Of a stretch of DNA of 64,000 nt, positions 8,358 through 17,191 are shown in pieces. Position 1 is the stretch's first letter; each line of letters opens with the position of its first letter. The stretch is from positions 107,757-171,756 of the forward strand of contig NZ_AUIH01000008.1 in the NCBI RefSeq assembly GCF_000423605.1, in the 5' to 3' direction. The stretch comes from Saccharospirillum impatiens DSM 12546 (GTDB taxonomy: Bacteria > Pseudomonadota > Gammaproteobacteria > Pseudomonadales > Natronospirillaceae). Both the position numbers and the translations under genes were made by a program. The notes beneath the pieces were generated by a model. It did no database searches, was not told where the DNA came from, and saw only the letters and a list, made by a program, of their open reading frames with translations.

Positions 8358-10037
8358 TTACACCGCCCGGCGACGATACTGCCGGTACCTGGGTGTCCAG
8401 AAGTTTGCTTCAATAGTCTCACGAACCTGCTCTTCACTGCTCATCAGAGCGACGCCTTCAATCTGAGCCTGCCGGGCAACGTCAAACGCAATCAGCTTGC
8501 TGGTCTCACGTATGTCGGCCAACGGCGGCAGCAAAGCCCCCTCACCGGTTTGCACCATGGGAGCCTGATTCGCCAACGCTCTGGATGCTGCCATCAACAT
8601 GGTATCGGTGATGCGCTCGGCACCGACGGCCAAAGCACCCAGGCCAATACCCGGAAAAATGTACGCGTTATTGCACTGGGCAATGGGGTAGGTCTGGCCG
8701 TCAACAGTCACTGGGGCAAATGGCGAACCGGTGGCCACAAGTGCCTCGCCGTTGGTCCAGGTCAGAACATCAGCCGGCGTCGCCTCTACCTTGGAGGTGG
8801 GGTTCGACAGTGGCATCACGAGCGGACGCTTGCACCCGGCATGCAGGGTCCTGATGACCTCTTCGGTGAACAGGCCACGCTGTCCGGAAACACCGATCAG
8901 AATACTCGGTTTTGCCTGCGTGATTACATCCAACAAGTCGGTGCCCGGCCAGTCAGAGATGGACTCGGCCGGTTGTGCCAACCGTGCCTGGAAGTCATAG
9001 AAATCGGTCATATTGCTGGTCAGCAACCCGAACCGGTCGACCATAAACACCCGTTTGCGGGCATCGGCTTCCGCCAGACCTTCATCCTGCATCGCCACGA
9101 TAATCTGCTCGGCAATACCGCAACCAGCCGAACCGGAACCGACAAACACAACGCGCTGCTCGCTGACCGGCTCGCCCTTGGCTTTACAAGCGGCCAGCAG
9201 TGTGGCCACACAGACCGAGGCAGTGCCCTGAATGTCATCGTTAAAGCAGCACAGCTCGTCTCGGTAACGCTCCAACAACGGCATGGCGTTGGTCTGGGCA
9301 AAATCTTCAAACTGCACAATGGCCTCTGGCCAGCGGCGTTTTACCGCCTGAATAAACTGCCCGATAAAGGCGTCGTATTCATCCTGGCTGATGCGATTAT
9401 GGCGCCAGCCCATGTACATGGGGTCGTTCAAAAGCGTCTGATTATTGGTGCCCACGTCCAGCATGATCGGCAGGGTATTGGCCGGGCTAATGCCGCCACA
9501 CGCGGTGTAGAGCGACAATTTACCAATGGGGATACCCATGCCACCGATGCCCTGATCACCCAGGCCCAGAATGCGCTCACCATCCGTAACAACAATGACT
9601 TTCACGTTATCCTTGGTGGCGCTGCGCAGGATGTCGTCCATGTGGTCGCGATCCGGGTAACTGATGAACAGGCCCCGGTGATTGCGATAGATATTGGAGA
9701 ACTCCTGACAGGCCTCACCAACGGTCGGGGTATAGATAATCGGCAGCATTTCCTCAAGGTGATCTTCGAGCAGGCGGAAAAACAGGGTTTCGTTGTCGTC
9801 CTGAATGGAGCGCAAGGCAATGTGCCGATCCAGATCGCTCTGACACAACTGATATTGTCGGTAGGCCCGCTCAGCCTGTTCTTCAATGGTTTCCACGTTT
9901 TGTGGCAACAGGCCAATCAGATTGAACGAAACCCGCTCTTCCTGTGAAAAGGCGCTGCCTTTGTTCAACAGTGGTAGTTCCAGCAGGGTTGGCCCGGCGT
10001 AGGGAATATAGAGCGGGCGTTTTTCAGTATTGCTCAT
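8358..10037 (-). CDS. maeA: NAD-dependent malic enzyme
   Basis: The protein has 559 residues from the ATG at 10037 ([15 protein letters not shown]); an ATG 24 bases upstream is possible, and neither has a strong ribosome binding site. The sequence closely follows the enteric SfcA/MaeA type: [18 protein letters not shown] near the start, [37 protein letters not shown] (metal and substrate site), the [13 protein letters not shown] nucleotide-binding loop, and [14 protein letters not shown]. It oxidatively decarboxylates malate to pyruvate, with NAD preferred in this family, and works in the cytoplasm. It is monocistronic; the next gene upstream on the same strand is an orphan TRAP dicarboxylate-binding protein, which may supply C4 acids. 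Confidence 0.95.
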   Translation of the reverse strand: MSNTEKRPLYIPYAGPTLLELPLLNKGSAFSQEERVSFNLIGLLPQNVETIEEQAERAYRQYQLCQSDLDRHIALRSIQDDNETLFFRLLEDHLEEMLPIIYTPTVGEACQEFSNIYRNHRGLFISYPDRDHMDDILRSATKDNVKVIVVTDGERILGLGDQGIGGMGIPIGKLSLYTACGGISPANTLPIMLDVGTNNQTLLNDPMYMGWRHNRISQDEYDAFIGQFIQAVKRRWPEAIVQFEDFAQTNAMPLLERYRDELCCFNDDIQGTASVCVATLLAACKAKGEPVSEQRVVFVGSGSAGCGIAEQIIVAMQDEGLAEADARKRVFMVDRFGLLTSNMTDFYDFQARLAQPAESISDWPGTDLLDVITQAKPSILIGVSGQRGLFTEEVIRTLHAGCKRPLVMPLSNPTSKVEATPADVLTWTNGEALVATGSPFAPVTVDGQTYPIAQCNNAYIFPGIGLGALAVGAERITDTMLMAASRALANQAPMVQTGEGALLPPLADIRETSKLIAFDVARQAQIEGVALMSSEEQVRETIEANFWTPRYRQYRRRAV

Positions 10038-10186
10038 AAGAGTTGATCTATTCCATGTCATTAATTGGGTTTAACGGTCACTAGTCGACGTATTTTAGCA
10101 TCAATAAGCCGATTCCTCAGGTGGCAACAGCACAAGCGGTTACCGGGAACCAGCGTTCCAACCAAAGTTCCCATAACTGGCGCGTC

Positions 10187-11179
10187 TCAGGGTACCTGGT
10201 TAGCCTCCAACGCCGCTTCAATGACTGCAGCGCCAATAAGGGGCTCGTACTCCTGCCACAGCGGTTTCATGGCGGTTTGCCACTGGGCTAACTGCACCGA
10301 TGTCGGTTCGAGCAATGTAACGTCTCCCATGGACGACAATGCCGCCCGGTCGTTCTGGTTCTTTGCCAACGCCACAGCATTGCCATATTTCACGGACATT
10401 TCCATGGCAAATATGAACTCCTGCAACTGCTCATCCGTCAAGCTATTCCAGAAATCGGCATTGGTGATCACCATGTAGTCAAGCACGCCGTGGTTTGATT
10501 GCATCATGTACGGCTGATGCTCGTAAAAAGCTTGAGAGTATATATTCGACCAGGTGTTCTCCTGACCTTGAATGTCATTATTCGCAAGCGCCTGGTAAAC
10601 CTGGCTGAATGCCATGGGTACCGGTTCCGCATCGAGCAATTCAAACTGCTTTTGCAAAACCTCTGATGCAATGATCCGGAACCTGAGCCCCGCAAGATCA
10701 TCTGGCTGACTAAAATCACGATTCGCGGTTAACTGCTTGAGGCCGTTATGCAAATAACTCAAGCCCAAAATACCATCTGTACTCATATGCGTTAGCAAAG
10801 CCTGCCCCTGGGCACTCCCCTGGAAGCGCTCAACTGCATCCATATCGGCAAACAAGAACGGCAGGTCATACACCATCAGTCGGTTGGTGTAGTTCTGGAA
10901 CTTCGATAAAGACGGGGCGGCAAAATGAATTCGACCTTCGGCAATCGCCGTCACAGCCTCATCGTCATCCATCAATTCGGTATTCGGATAGATCTCAATC
11001 TGAAACTGGTCCCCAAGCCGGCGCTCGATCATCGACTTGAACATCAGCGCCATTTTGCCCTTGGGCGTGTCTTCACTGACCACATGCGAAAAAATCAATG
11101 TTCTTGGTTCAGCGATGGCCAGACCAGACAGCAACAGACAAGGCAGAGCGAGCAGCAAAGGCCGCAGTTTAGACAGCAT
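10187..11179 (-). CDS. dctP: TRAP transporter solute-binding protein, DctP family (orphan)
   Basis: The protein has 330 residues with a signal peptide (LLLALPCLLLSGLAIAEP, cleavage near residue 23). The mature protein has the DctP-family signatures: KMALMFKSMIERRLGDQ, IEIYPNTELMDDDEA, the conserved LRFRII region carrying the substrate-clamping Arg, and VYQALANNDIQGQENTWSNIY. These fit the C4-dicarboxylate branch. No DctQ or DctM gene is next to it: the neighbours are maeA downstream and a DUF1801 gene upstream. It must work with a permease encoded elsewhere or be a leftover. Dicarboxylate as ligand is inferred from family similarity and from maeA nearby. Confidence 0.88.
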   Translation of the reverse strand: MLSKLRPLLLALPCLLLSGLAIAEPRTLIFSHVVSEDTPKGKMALMFKSMIERRLGDQFQIEIYPNTELMDDDEAVTAIAEGRIHFAAPSLSKFQNYTNRLMVYDLPFLFADMDAVERFQGSAQGQALLTHMSTDGILGLSYLHNGLKQLTANRDFSQPDDLAGLRFRIIASEVLQKQFELLDAEPVPMAFSQVYQALANNDIQGQENTWSNIYSQAFYEHQPYMMQSNHGVLDYMVITNADFWNSLTDEQLQEFIFAMEMSVKYGNAVALAKNQNDRAALSSMGDVTLLEPTSVQLAQWQTAMKPLWQEYEPLIGAAVIEAALEANQVP

Positions 11180-11387
11180 CGTGAAGGTTTCCTGTGATTG
11201 TATTTATTATAATGACCGTCGCTTGTGCGCCAGCTCTTTTATTTCATTAGCAAGATTAACACCACCCCGAAATACGCTCTGCTATCAACCTGACAGAGAC
11301 AGGAACGGGTGGTTTTCCACACATCGGGAGCATCAAGCGGGGGGATATGGTTACAATTGAGCCATTAAAGGCGGGGCGGCTGAGTGG

Positions 11388-11813
11388 CTAGCGCACGGGA
11401 TAGGTCGTTTTCATATAAGCGACCGATTCAGAAATTACCTTGCTAAGAATATCCAGATCAACGTCAGTCAGCCGATTGACATAGAGACAGGATTTTCCCG
11501 TCTTATAGCGGCCCAGTTGCGCCATCAGTGATTCATACTGACTGAAGCCAGCCATGATATACAAAGACAGACTGGCTTTTCTTGGCGAGAAGCCGGTGAT
11601 CATCCACTCACCCTCCCGCCCGCTGGCATAGCGGTAGCGGTAATGCCCAAACCCTATGATGCTCGAACCCCACATACGGGGCGGTTCACCGGTAATACCC
11701 TGCATCAGTTCCAGTACTTTCCAGCCATCTTCACGACGTTGCGCTGGTTCTGCGGCATTTAGGAAATCGGCTACGCTGGCATCGTTTTCCCGGGTTTTCA
11801 AAGCGGTGCTCAT
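11388..11813 (-). CDS. DUF1801 domain protein
   Basis: The protein has 141 residues starting at MSTALKTRENDASV; an earlier ATG at 11846 adds only eleven poor residues. Family features include VADFLNAAEPAQRREDGWKVLELM, RMWGSSIIGFGHYRYRY, FSPRKASLSLYI, and GKSCLYVNRLTDVDLDIL. These match the DUF1801/YdhG-like alpha-beta domain, a cytoplasmic family of unknown biochemical function. It is followed downstream on the same strand by the orphan dctP gene but separated by about 200 bases. No catalytic residues can be named. Confidence 0.8.
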   Translation of the reverse strand: MSTALKTRENDASVADFLNAAEPAQRREDGWKVLELMQGITGEPPRMWGSSIIGFGHYRYRYASGREGEWMITGFSPRKASLSLYIMAGFSQYESLMAQLGRYKTGKSCLYVNRLTDVDLDILSKVISESVAYMKTTYPVR

Positions 11814-11861
11814 GATCATGCTCTTCCAGTTCTGGCTGGCTATCATTCTAGTTCAATCAGG

Positions 11862-13286
11862 CTATTTTTTCCGGCGTGCATTTATCACATCAAACACAAC
11901 ACCGGAAATCGGCGTGAACCGCGAGACTCGAAACACCAGATCCCGTACCCGGCCCCGATGTTTAACCCGCAACTCTGGCGCCTTCGGTAAATACCAGAGC
12001 GCAACGATGGCTCTTAACACACCTGATACAATAAATATCACCCAGATCGGTCGTTCAATCGGCCACTGCCAGTCACCGATGACCACTGCATCCGGCACCC
12101 AACTGATCAGGTAACCACCTGAAATCGCCCCGACAAATACCGCCGTGGCGCCAATGGTCGATTGCATGGCCGCATAGCCGGCAAACTGGCTATCATCCGG
12201 CTTCAGGTCGTAGAGGTAGTTGGAGGTCGCCAGCGTGAAACCCGCCCAGGCAGCCCCGCCCAGCATCTGAACTCCCATCAGGTACAGGAGATTGTCGGAA
12301 AAAACCCAAAGCACAGGTAATACCGGAATAACCGTCGCGGCCAGAGCCATCACATAACGGTTGCCTTTGCGGTCGGCAATACGCCCCCAATAGCGTAACA
12401 ACACAAACTGAACCAGAATCGATGCAGCCGTGTTCAGAGTAAACTGCAGGTAGGTAAACTGCAGATCGCGAAGCATGTAGACCGCAAAGAAAGGCGCCGA
12501 CAAAGCGACCATGCATTGCATGCCTGCCAGGAAGAGAGTAAACCGGCGAAACCGGGAATCTGCAAAAGAGCGCTTCATACTGCGTAAGGTGTGCGCCAGG
12601 CCCCGGCCTTGGGAGTGATCTGGCAGATAGGGATCGTACATCTGGTGAAGATAACGGGTCGACAGCCCCCGGCCAAACACAGCAATCATAAACAGTGCCG
12701 CGAAACCCAGTGTTTCGAGGCTCATTGAAGCCGACCCATTCAGCAACAGACCACCGGCCAGGAAAGCGAAAAAAGACGTCGCCATGGCCAACCTGGATCG
12801 GATGCTAAAATAGCGACCACGCAACCGGGGTGGCACCAGGTTGCCCATCAGAGCTTTCCATTGCGGTTGCGTCAGGTTGGATGCTCCGTGATAGACAATC
12901 GCACAGCCAATCAACAGGGGTACCCGGGAGCCTTCTGGCCAGGGAAACGGCAGAGCCAGACAAAAGAGCCCAAGCAGCGACAGCGTTTGCAACGCTGCGC
13001 CGCAGACAATCAGACCTCGGCGCGGCCAGTATCCTCCGAGCCAAACCGACAGAATTTGAAACAGACCGCCCAGCAACTGGGGAATACCGGTCAACCAGCC
13101 AATCTGCACACTCGTAGCCCGCAGGAAAATCGCGAAGGCGTTGAGGAACTGGTCAACCGTTCCGGTCATGACTGAGGAGGCTACGCTGTCTTTCATCGAC
13201 ACCGCCAGGCTGTCGCGAACCCGTTGCGGGTGACCCGGTTCTTGCGATGGGGGTTTCGATGTTGTGGATGACACAGTTTCAGACAT
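11862..13286 (-). CDS. MFS transporter
   Basis: The protein has about 474 residues and roughly twelve membrane segments. The loop between helices 2 and 3 reads LGGYWPRRGLIVCG and a second signature, RLRGRYFSIRSRL, follows helix 4, consistent with the major facilitator superfamily. The start is uncertain: ATG 13286 (MSETVSSTTSK) has AGCGGA in front, while ATG 13310 has no visible ribosome binding site. The N terminus is polar and about 30 residues long. It lies between a LysR gene (upstream, same strand) and the DUF1801 gene. Substrate is not predictable from sequence. Confidence 0.82.
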   Translation of the reverse strand: MSETVSSTTSKPPSQEPGHPQRVRDSLAVSMKDSVASSVMTGTVDQFLNAFAIFLRATSVQIGWLTGIPQLLGGLFQILSVWLGGYWPRRGLIVCGAALQTLSLLGLFCLALPFPWPEGSRVPLLIGCAIVYHGASNLTQPQWKALMGNLVPPRLRGRYFSIRSRLAMATSFFAFLAGGLLLNGSASMSLETLGFAALFMIAVFGRGLSTRYLHQMYDPYLPDHSQGRGLAHTLRSMKRSFADSRFRRFTLFLAGMQCMVALSAPFFAVYMLRDLQFTYLQFTLNTAASILVQFVLLRYWGRIADRKGNRYVMALAATVIPVLPVLWVFSDNLLYLMGVQMLGGAAWAGFTLATSNYLYDLKPDDSQFAGYAAMQSTIGATAVFVGAISGGYLISWVPDAVVIGDWQWPIERPIWVIFIVSGVLRAIVALWYLPKAPELRVKHRGRVRDLVFRVSRFTPISGVVFDVINARRKK

Positions 13287-13337
13287 GATAAATCCGCTTG
13301 GTACTGACATCAGGATCGGTAAAGCGCCGGTTATTGG

Positions 13338-14237
13338 TCAGCCCTGCAGGTGTTCCGGACACTCCATTCGATCCGACAAAAAATCGATGAAGGTTCGCAC
13401 TTTAGCAGACAGGTAACGCCGGCTGGTATACACGGCATACAGTTGACTGTTAAGCGGCGTATAACCGGGCAATATCTGAATCAGATTACCCTGGTTTAGC
13501 TCCCGCTCCACCAGGCCACCGGGCAGAATGCTGATGCCCATGTCATTGATCGCGGCCGAGAGCAGCAATGACTCGTTGTTCGATTGCATGACAGGGCTGA
13601 AACTGACTTTAACCTCCCCTTCCGGCCCGGTCAGGGTAAATTCGTTGCTGCGAATCAGCGAATACCCCAGCATGCTATGGCGCTTCAGATCCTGTCCATG
13701 CACCGGCGTACCATGTCGAGCCAGGTAGCCGGGGGAAGCCACAATATAGAACGGAATGGTCATCAGCGGCCGGGCGATCAGGTTGGGATGTAGGGTACGA
13801 CTCGCCCTGAGCGCCAGGTCAAACCCCTCTTCAACAATGTCGACAAAGCGACCGCTGATGTCGATGTCAAAACTGACGTCCGGGTAGTGCTCGCGAAATT
13901 CGCGCAACAGGCGGGTGAAATAGTCTGTGGCCAACCACATCGGGGCGGTAAAGCGGATGGTGCCACGAGGCGTCACCGTCGCCCGGCTCACCGTTGCTTC
14001 TACTTCATCCAACTCTTCCAGCATGGCCCGACACCTTTCCAGATATACCCGGCCAGATTCGGTCACACTTAAATGGCGGCTATTGCGGTTCAGCAATCGG
14101 GCACCGAGGCGATGCTCCAAATGCATGACATGCTTACTGACCATTGCTTTGGACAGCCCCAGATGCTCCGCTGCCTGCACAAAACTGGCGTGATCTACGA
14201 CCGCTACCAGTACCTTCATGCTGAGTAAGGTATCCAT
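13338..14237 (-). CDS. LysR-family transcriptional regulator
   Basis: The protein has 299 residues. The N-terminal winged helix-turn-helix (residues 1-60) reads FVQAAEHLGLSKAMVSKHVMHLE and LGARLLNRNSRHLSVTESG. The C-terminal two-lobed effector domain contains GTIRFTAPMWLATDYF and FDLALRASRTLHPNLIARPL, typical of the LysR subgroup that usually represses or activates a divergent oxidoreductase gene. It is divergent from the FMN reductase gene at 14367, with about 130 bases between, so that gene is the probable target. The effector is unknown. Confidence 0.92.
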   Translation of the reverse strand: MDTLLSMKVLVAVVDHASFVQAAEHLGLSKAMVSKHVMHLEHRLGARLLNRNSRHLSVTESGRVYLERCRAMLEELDEVEATVSRATVTPRGTIRFTAPMWLATDYFTRLLREFREHYPDVSFDIDISGRFVDIVEEGFDLALRASRTLHPNLIARPLMTIPFYIVASPGYLARHGTPVHGQDLKRHSMLGYSLIRSNEFTLTGPEGEVKVSFSPVMQSNNESLLLSAAINDMGISILPGGLVERELNQGNLIQILPGYTPLNSQLYAVYTSRRYLSAKVRTFIDFLSDRMECPEHLQG

Positions 14238-14283
14238 AATTCATGGTTTCCTATTGAGAAACGATCTGTCAATAATAGCGCCA

Positions 14284-14311
14284 TTGATTGCCGCTGGGTA
14301 GCCTTCATACT
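14284..14311 (+). promoter_or_regulatory. candidate sigma70 promoter for the FMN reductase gene
   Basis: TTGATT (14284-14289) and CATACT (14306-14311) are separated by 16 bases, and a good AGGAG precedes the gene start at 14367. A short inverted repeat, GTTTC...GAAAC, about 20-30 bases upstream could be a LysR contact site. The promoter elements are only moderate matches. Confidence 0.35.
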
Positions 14312-14366
14312 GTCGGGGTGATACAGAATTCGGGTGGCCATTCGGCCAGCCCCAGAGGAGCTTAAA

Positions 14367-14921
14367 ATGGACAAGATTGCAGTCGTAACAGGCAGTACCC
14401 GCCCAGGTCGTAACAACATCGCAGTAGCCAACTGGGTGCTAGAAAATGCTCAGAAGCGCAGTGACGCTCAGTTCGAGCTGGTTGATATCGCCGACTTTAA
14501 CCTGCCAGTACTGGATGAAGCCATGCCAGCCGGCTTCCAGCAATACGCCAATGAGCATACCAAAAAGTGGTCACAGACCATTGCCCAGTACGATGGCTAC
14601 ATCTTTGTGACGCCGGAATACAACCACAGCATTTCCGGTGCCCTGAAGAACGCGCTGGATTACATCAGCGCTGAATGGAACAACAAAGCTGCCGGCTTTG
14701 TCGGATACGGCTCTGCTGGCGGTGTGCGTGCGGTCGAACACCTGCGCCAAATTGCATCAGAACTGCAGTTGGCTCACGTTCGTAACCAGGTTCAATTGTC
14801 GCTGTTTACCGATTTCGAAAACTTCAGCGAGTTCAAACCAGCCGACATGCATCAGGAAACCCTGACTGCCATGCTGGACCAACTGGTCGCCTGGACAGGC
14901 GCGATGAAGACTTTGCGTTAA
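14367..14921 (+). CDS. NADPH-dependent FMN reductase family protein
   Basis: The protein has 184 residues starting at ATG 14367 with GAGGAG just upstream; an in-frame ATG at 14334 is rejected. The flavodoxin-like fold shows the FMN phosphate loop TGSTRPGRNN (residues 8-17), the isoalloxazine-contact motif TPEYNHSISGALKNALD, and GYGSAGGVRAVEHLR. These fit the NAD(P)H:quinone/FMN or azo reductase family (SsuE/ArsH/YieF-like). It is cytoplasmic, reducing flavin or quinone with NAD(P)H. It is monocistronic, with a strong terminator 16 bases after the stop, and divergent from a LysR regulator. Confidence 0.9.
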   Translation: MDKIAVVTGSTRPGRNNIAVANWVLENAQKRSDAQFELVDIADFNLPVLDEAMPAGFQQYANEHTKKWSQTIAQYDGYIFVTPEYNHSISGALKNALDYISAEWNNKAAGFVGYGSAGGVRAVEHLRQIASELQLAHVRNQVQLSLFTDFENFSEFKPADMHQETLTAMLDQLVAWTGAMKTLR

Positions 14922-14939
14922 ACGCCGGGCTGATTCAGA

Positions 14940-14968
14940 AAAAGACGGGCATCGCCCGTCTTTTTTTT
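14940..14968 (+). terminator. rho-independent terminator after FMN reductase gene
   Basis: A perfect stem GACGGGC/GCCCGTC with a three-base loop is followed by eight T. The A run before the stem makes it usable in the opposite direction too, for the convergent GNAT gene. Confidence 0.92.
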
Positions 14969-14976
14969 GCCTGACA

Positions 14977-15450
14977 TTAGCTTAACGCCAATCGCATCAC
15001 ATGCTGCGGCCCGGCGGACCCGCCTTCATAAAGCGCACCGGTATCACTGAAACCACCCTGTTCATAACACCGATAGGCACCCGGGTTCCGGCAATTAACC
15101 GTCAACCAGACTGCACTAACGCCCGGAAAAGCGGTAACCAGAAAAGGCCTCAATGCCACGGTCGCTGCCTTGCCAAGGCCCAGACCCTGATGCTGGCTAT
15201 CGATCAAAAAGGTCCGAATACCCAGATCATTCGCGTCACAGAAGTCGAACTCGACAGCGAAGGCGCTATCGACAATGAAAAACCCCACCATCGTTTCATC
15301 GAGAAATACCCCATGGGGGTGTCGAAACTCTCCCATTCCCGCCAGGGCTTCGGTCACCGTCCCGGTATACACCCTTTGCTCGGGCGCCACAGTCAGCCCA
15401 GCGGCCAGTTGACATTCATCCCGACCTAACCGCCGCAGGGTAACCCCCAT
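14977..15450 (-). CDS. GNAT-family N-acetyltransferase
   Basis: The protein has 157 residues. The acetyl-CoA pyrophosphate-binding motif reads QHQGLGLGKAAT (about residues 84-95), preceded by the beta-4 strand DLGIRTFLID and followed by VNCRNPGAYRCYEQGGF, the usual motif B. It transfers acetyl from acetyl-CoA to an amine; the acceptor is unknown. The start ATG overlaps the stop of the upstream VOC gene (TGATG at 15448-15452), so the two are translationally coupled. Confidence 0.88.
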   Translation of the reverse strand: MGVTLRRLGRDECQLAAGLTVAPEQRVYTGTVTEALAGMGEFRHPHGVFLDETMVGFFIVDSAFAVEFDFCDANDLGIRTFLIDSQHQGLGLGKAATVALRPFLVTAFPGVSAVWLTVNCRNPGAYRCYEQGGFSDTGALYEGGSAGPQHVMRLALS

Positions 15451-15887
15451 CAGGTCGCGAACAAGCTGCTGCGATCTGCGAAGCCTTTCATTTCAATGGC
15501 ATTGCCACTTGGGTCCCGGAAAAACAGGGTACCCTGCTCACCCGGCTGCCCTTTGAAGCGAATGTAAGGCTCGATCACGAACTCACACCCCATGCCCGTC
15601 AGTCGGTCAGCCATAGCCTGCCACTGGGGCATCGATAAAACGACGCCAAAATGCGGAACCGGGACATCGTGACCATCGACGGCGTTGGAGATCGGCTTTG
15701 CCGCTTCGGCTGTCTCAGACAGATGGGCAACGATTTGATGACCAAAGAAATCGAAGTCGATCCAGTGATCGGAACTGCGGCCCTCGGGGCAACCCAGAAT
15801 GTCACCGTAAAAATGACGGGCTGCATCCAGATCATGAACCGGAAAAGCCAAATGGAACGGCGACAACGCCGGCGTATCTAAAGACAT
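15450..15887 (-). CDS. VOC-superfamily (glyoxalase/dioxygenase fold) protein
   Basis: The protein has 145 residues from ATG 15887, which has GAGGGG just upstream. Two beta-alpha-beta-beta-beta modules are visible: [23 protein letters not shown] at the start and [15 protein letters not shown] near the end, with putative metal ligands His14, His84 (PHFGVVL) and Glu near the C terminus. The family includes glyoxalases, extradiol dioxygenases and fosfomycin-type resistance enzymes; the exact activity cannot be assigned. It forms a two-gene operon with the GNAT gene. Confidence 0.87.
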   Translation of the reverse strand: MSLDTPALSPFHLAFPVHDLDAARHFYGDILGCPEGRSSDHWIDFDFFGHQIVAHLSETAEAAKPISNAVDGHDVPVPHFGVVLSMPQWQAMADRLTGMGCEFVIEPYIRFKGQPGEQGTLFFRDPSGNAIEMKGFADRSSLFAT

Positions 15888-15944
15888 AAACACCCCTCTG
15901 TGCTACTGACTTAACATCTCAAGTTTGGCATTCACGTAAAACTA

Positions 15945-15993
15945 GCGCCGGCTACCAGGTAGACCACCGATGGGTCTGCCTGGCAGCCGGCGC
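15945..15993 (-). terminator. long hairpin terminator for the M14-cupin-SDR operon
   Basis: Arms GCGCCGGCT / AGCCGGCGC continue, after one mismatch, into CCAGGTAGACC / GGTCTGCCTGG with a short loop. This is roughly a 20-bp stem. Read on the minus strand it is followed by AGTTTTA, so it fits a terminator about 100 bases after the SDR gene. Confidence 0.7.
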
Positions 15994-16089
15994 GGGTTCT
16001 GGAACGATAGCCAACTCCGAAACTTGAACTGGTTAACTATGGCCACTCAAATCTGGTTGGCCAACCTTAATGCCACATTTGGCAAGCGG

Positions 16090-16845
16090 TTAAAGCCCAC
16101 CTGCGAGATCAATCATGCTGCCGGTGCAATAGGAAGATCGTTCTGACACCAGCCATAAAATGGCTTCAGCAATTTCTTCCGGCTTACCACCGCGCTGCAT
16201 CGGAATACGGTCGCGCAGTCGCTCTACCCGCCCGGGTTCACCGCCGTCGGCATGAATGCCTGTGTGAATCAGCCCGGGGCGAACGCCGTTAACCCGTATG
16301 TCTTCGGCGGCCACTTCCAGGGCCAGCCCCCGGGTCATTGAGTCCAGCGCGCCTTTGGAAGCGGCGTAATCGATGTATTCATTCGGCGATCCGGTTCGCG
16401 CCGCTGCCGATGAGACATTAACAATAGCGCCACCGGCGCCCCCATGGCGTGTCGACATCCGCTTGACGGCCTCCCGACAACACAGAAAGGGGCCAGTTAC
16501 ATTGGTCGCCAGCACGCTGTTAATTCGCTCGGCAGACATGTCTTCCAATCGCATCTGGGTGTGCAGAATACCGGCATTATTGACCAGCACACTAAGGCGC
16601 CCGGATAGCCGGTCGATCGCGGCAAACAGGCGAACGACTTCGGCTTCCTGTGAGACATCGGCCTGGATAACCTGGCAACGCCCTCCGGCCTCGCCAATAC
16701 CCAGCGCTACCGACCGGGCTGATGCGGCATCAGACCGGTAATTTATGCACACAAAATACCCTTCGCGGGCCAGCAAACGGGCTGTCGCCGCGCCGATACC
16801 CCGGCCGCCACCGGTCACCAGTGCTATTCGGTCAGTGGCACTCAT
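16090..16845 (-). CDS. short-chain dehydrogenase/reductase (SDR)
   Basis: The protein has 251 residues from ATG 16845; the stop of the cupin gene overlaps it as TGATG. Classical SDR motifs are complete: cofactor loop TGGGRGIG near the N terminus, ADVS adenine pocket, NNAG, the Ser of NVSSAA, and the catalytic YAASK. INYRS after the second strand suggests NADP preference. SMIDLAGG closes the fold. The substrate is unknown; the sequence resembles FabG/glucose dehydrogenase-like SDRs. It is the last gene of the M14 peptidase-cupin-SDR operon. Confidence 0.93.
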   Translation of the reverse strand: MSATDRIALVTGGGRGIGAATARLLAREGYFVCINYRSDAASARSVALGIGEAGGRCQVIQADVSQEAEVVRLFAAIDRLSGRLSVLVNNAGILHTQMRLEDMSAERINSVLATNVTGPFLCCREAVKRMSTRHGGAGGAIVNVSSAAARTGSPNEYIDYAASKGALDSMTRGLALEVAAEDIRVNGVRPGLIHTGIHADGGEPGRVERLRDRIPMQRGGKPEEIAEAILWLVSERSSYCTGSMIDLAGGL

Positions 16846-17156
16846 CAAACGCTCCCCGCTTGCTCGATCACCAGTATCCTTGCCTCGCCCAGCGGGTGAG
16901 CGACGTGCTCGGTGCCAATCGTGGCGTAAAACACATCGCCCGACTCCAACACAACAGAGTGCTCGACACCGGCATCGCGGTACAACATTTCCACCCGGCC
17001 ATCCAGCACGGCAAAGACTTCTTCGCCGTCATTCACATGCCATTTGTAAGGCTGATCAGTCCAGTGCAGTCGCGTTGATATCCCGTTCATCAGGGCGATA
17101 TCGCGGGCACCCCAGGCTTTCTCAGCGGTAAATTCTTTGCCTCGGATAATTTCCAT
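16845..17156 (-). CDS. small cupin-domain protein
   Basis: The protein has 103 residues from ATG 17156 (MEIIRGKEF). An in-frame TTG at 17195 that overlaps the stop of the upstream peptidase gene is a possible alternative. One cupin barrel is visible, with motif 1 residues WHVNDGEEVFAVLDG and motif 2 IGTEHVAHPLGEA, giving likely metal ligands His, Glu and His. Single-domain cupins can be metal-dependent isomerases, dioxygenases or sensors; nothing specific is seen. It is coupled by overlap to the SDR gene downstream. Confidence 0.88.
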   Translation of the reverse strand: MEIIRGKEFTAEKAWGARDIALMNGISTRLHWTDQPYKWHVNDGEEVFAVLDGRVEMLYRDAGVEHSVVLESGDVFYATIGTEHVAHPLGEARILVIEQAGSV

Positions 17157-17191
17157 GGTTTCGCCACTCAGCCTCCGGTTACCTGTCGCTC

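Noticed and set aside
8550..9947. Long open frame on the plus strand opposite maeA (465 residues)
   Set aside because: It is antisense to a strongly conserved enzyme in every part, has no recognisable family sequence, and follows the usual shadow pattern of a G/C-rich gene.
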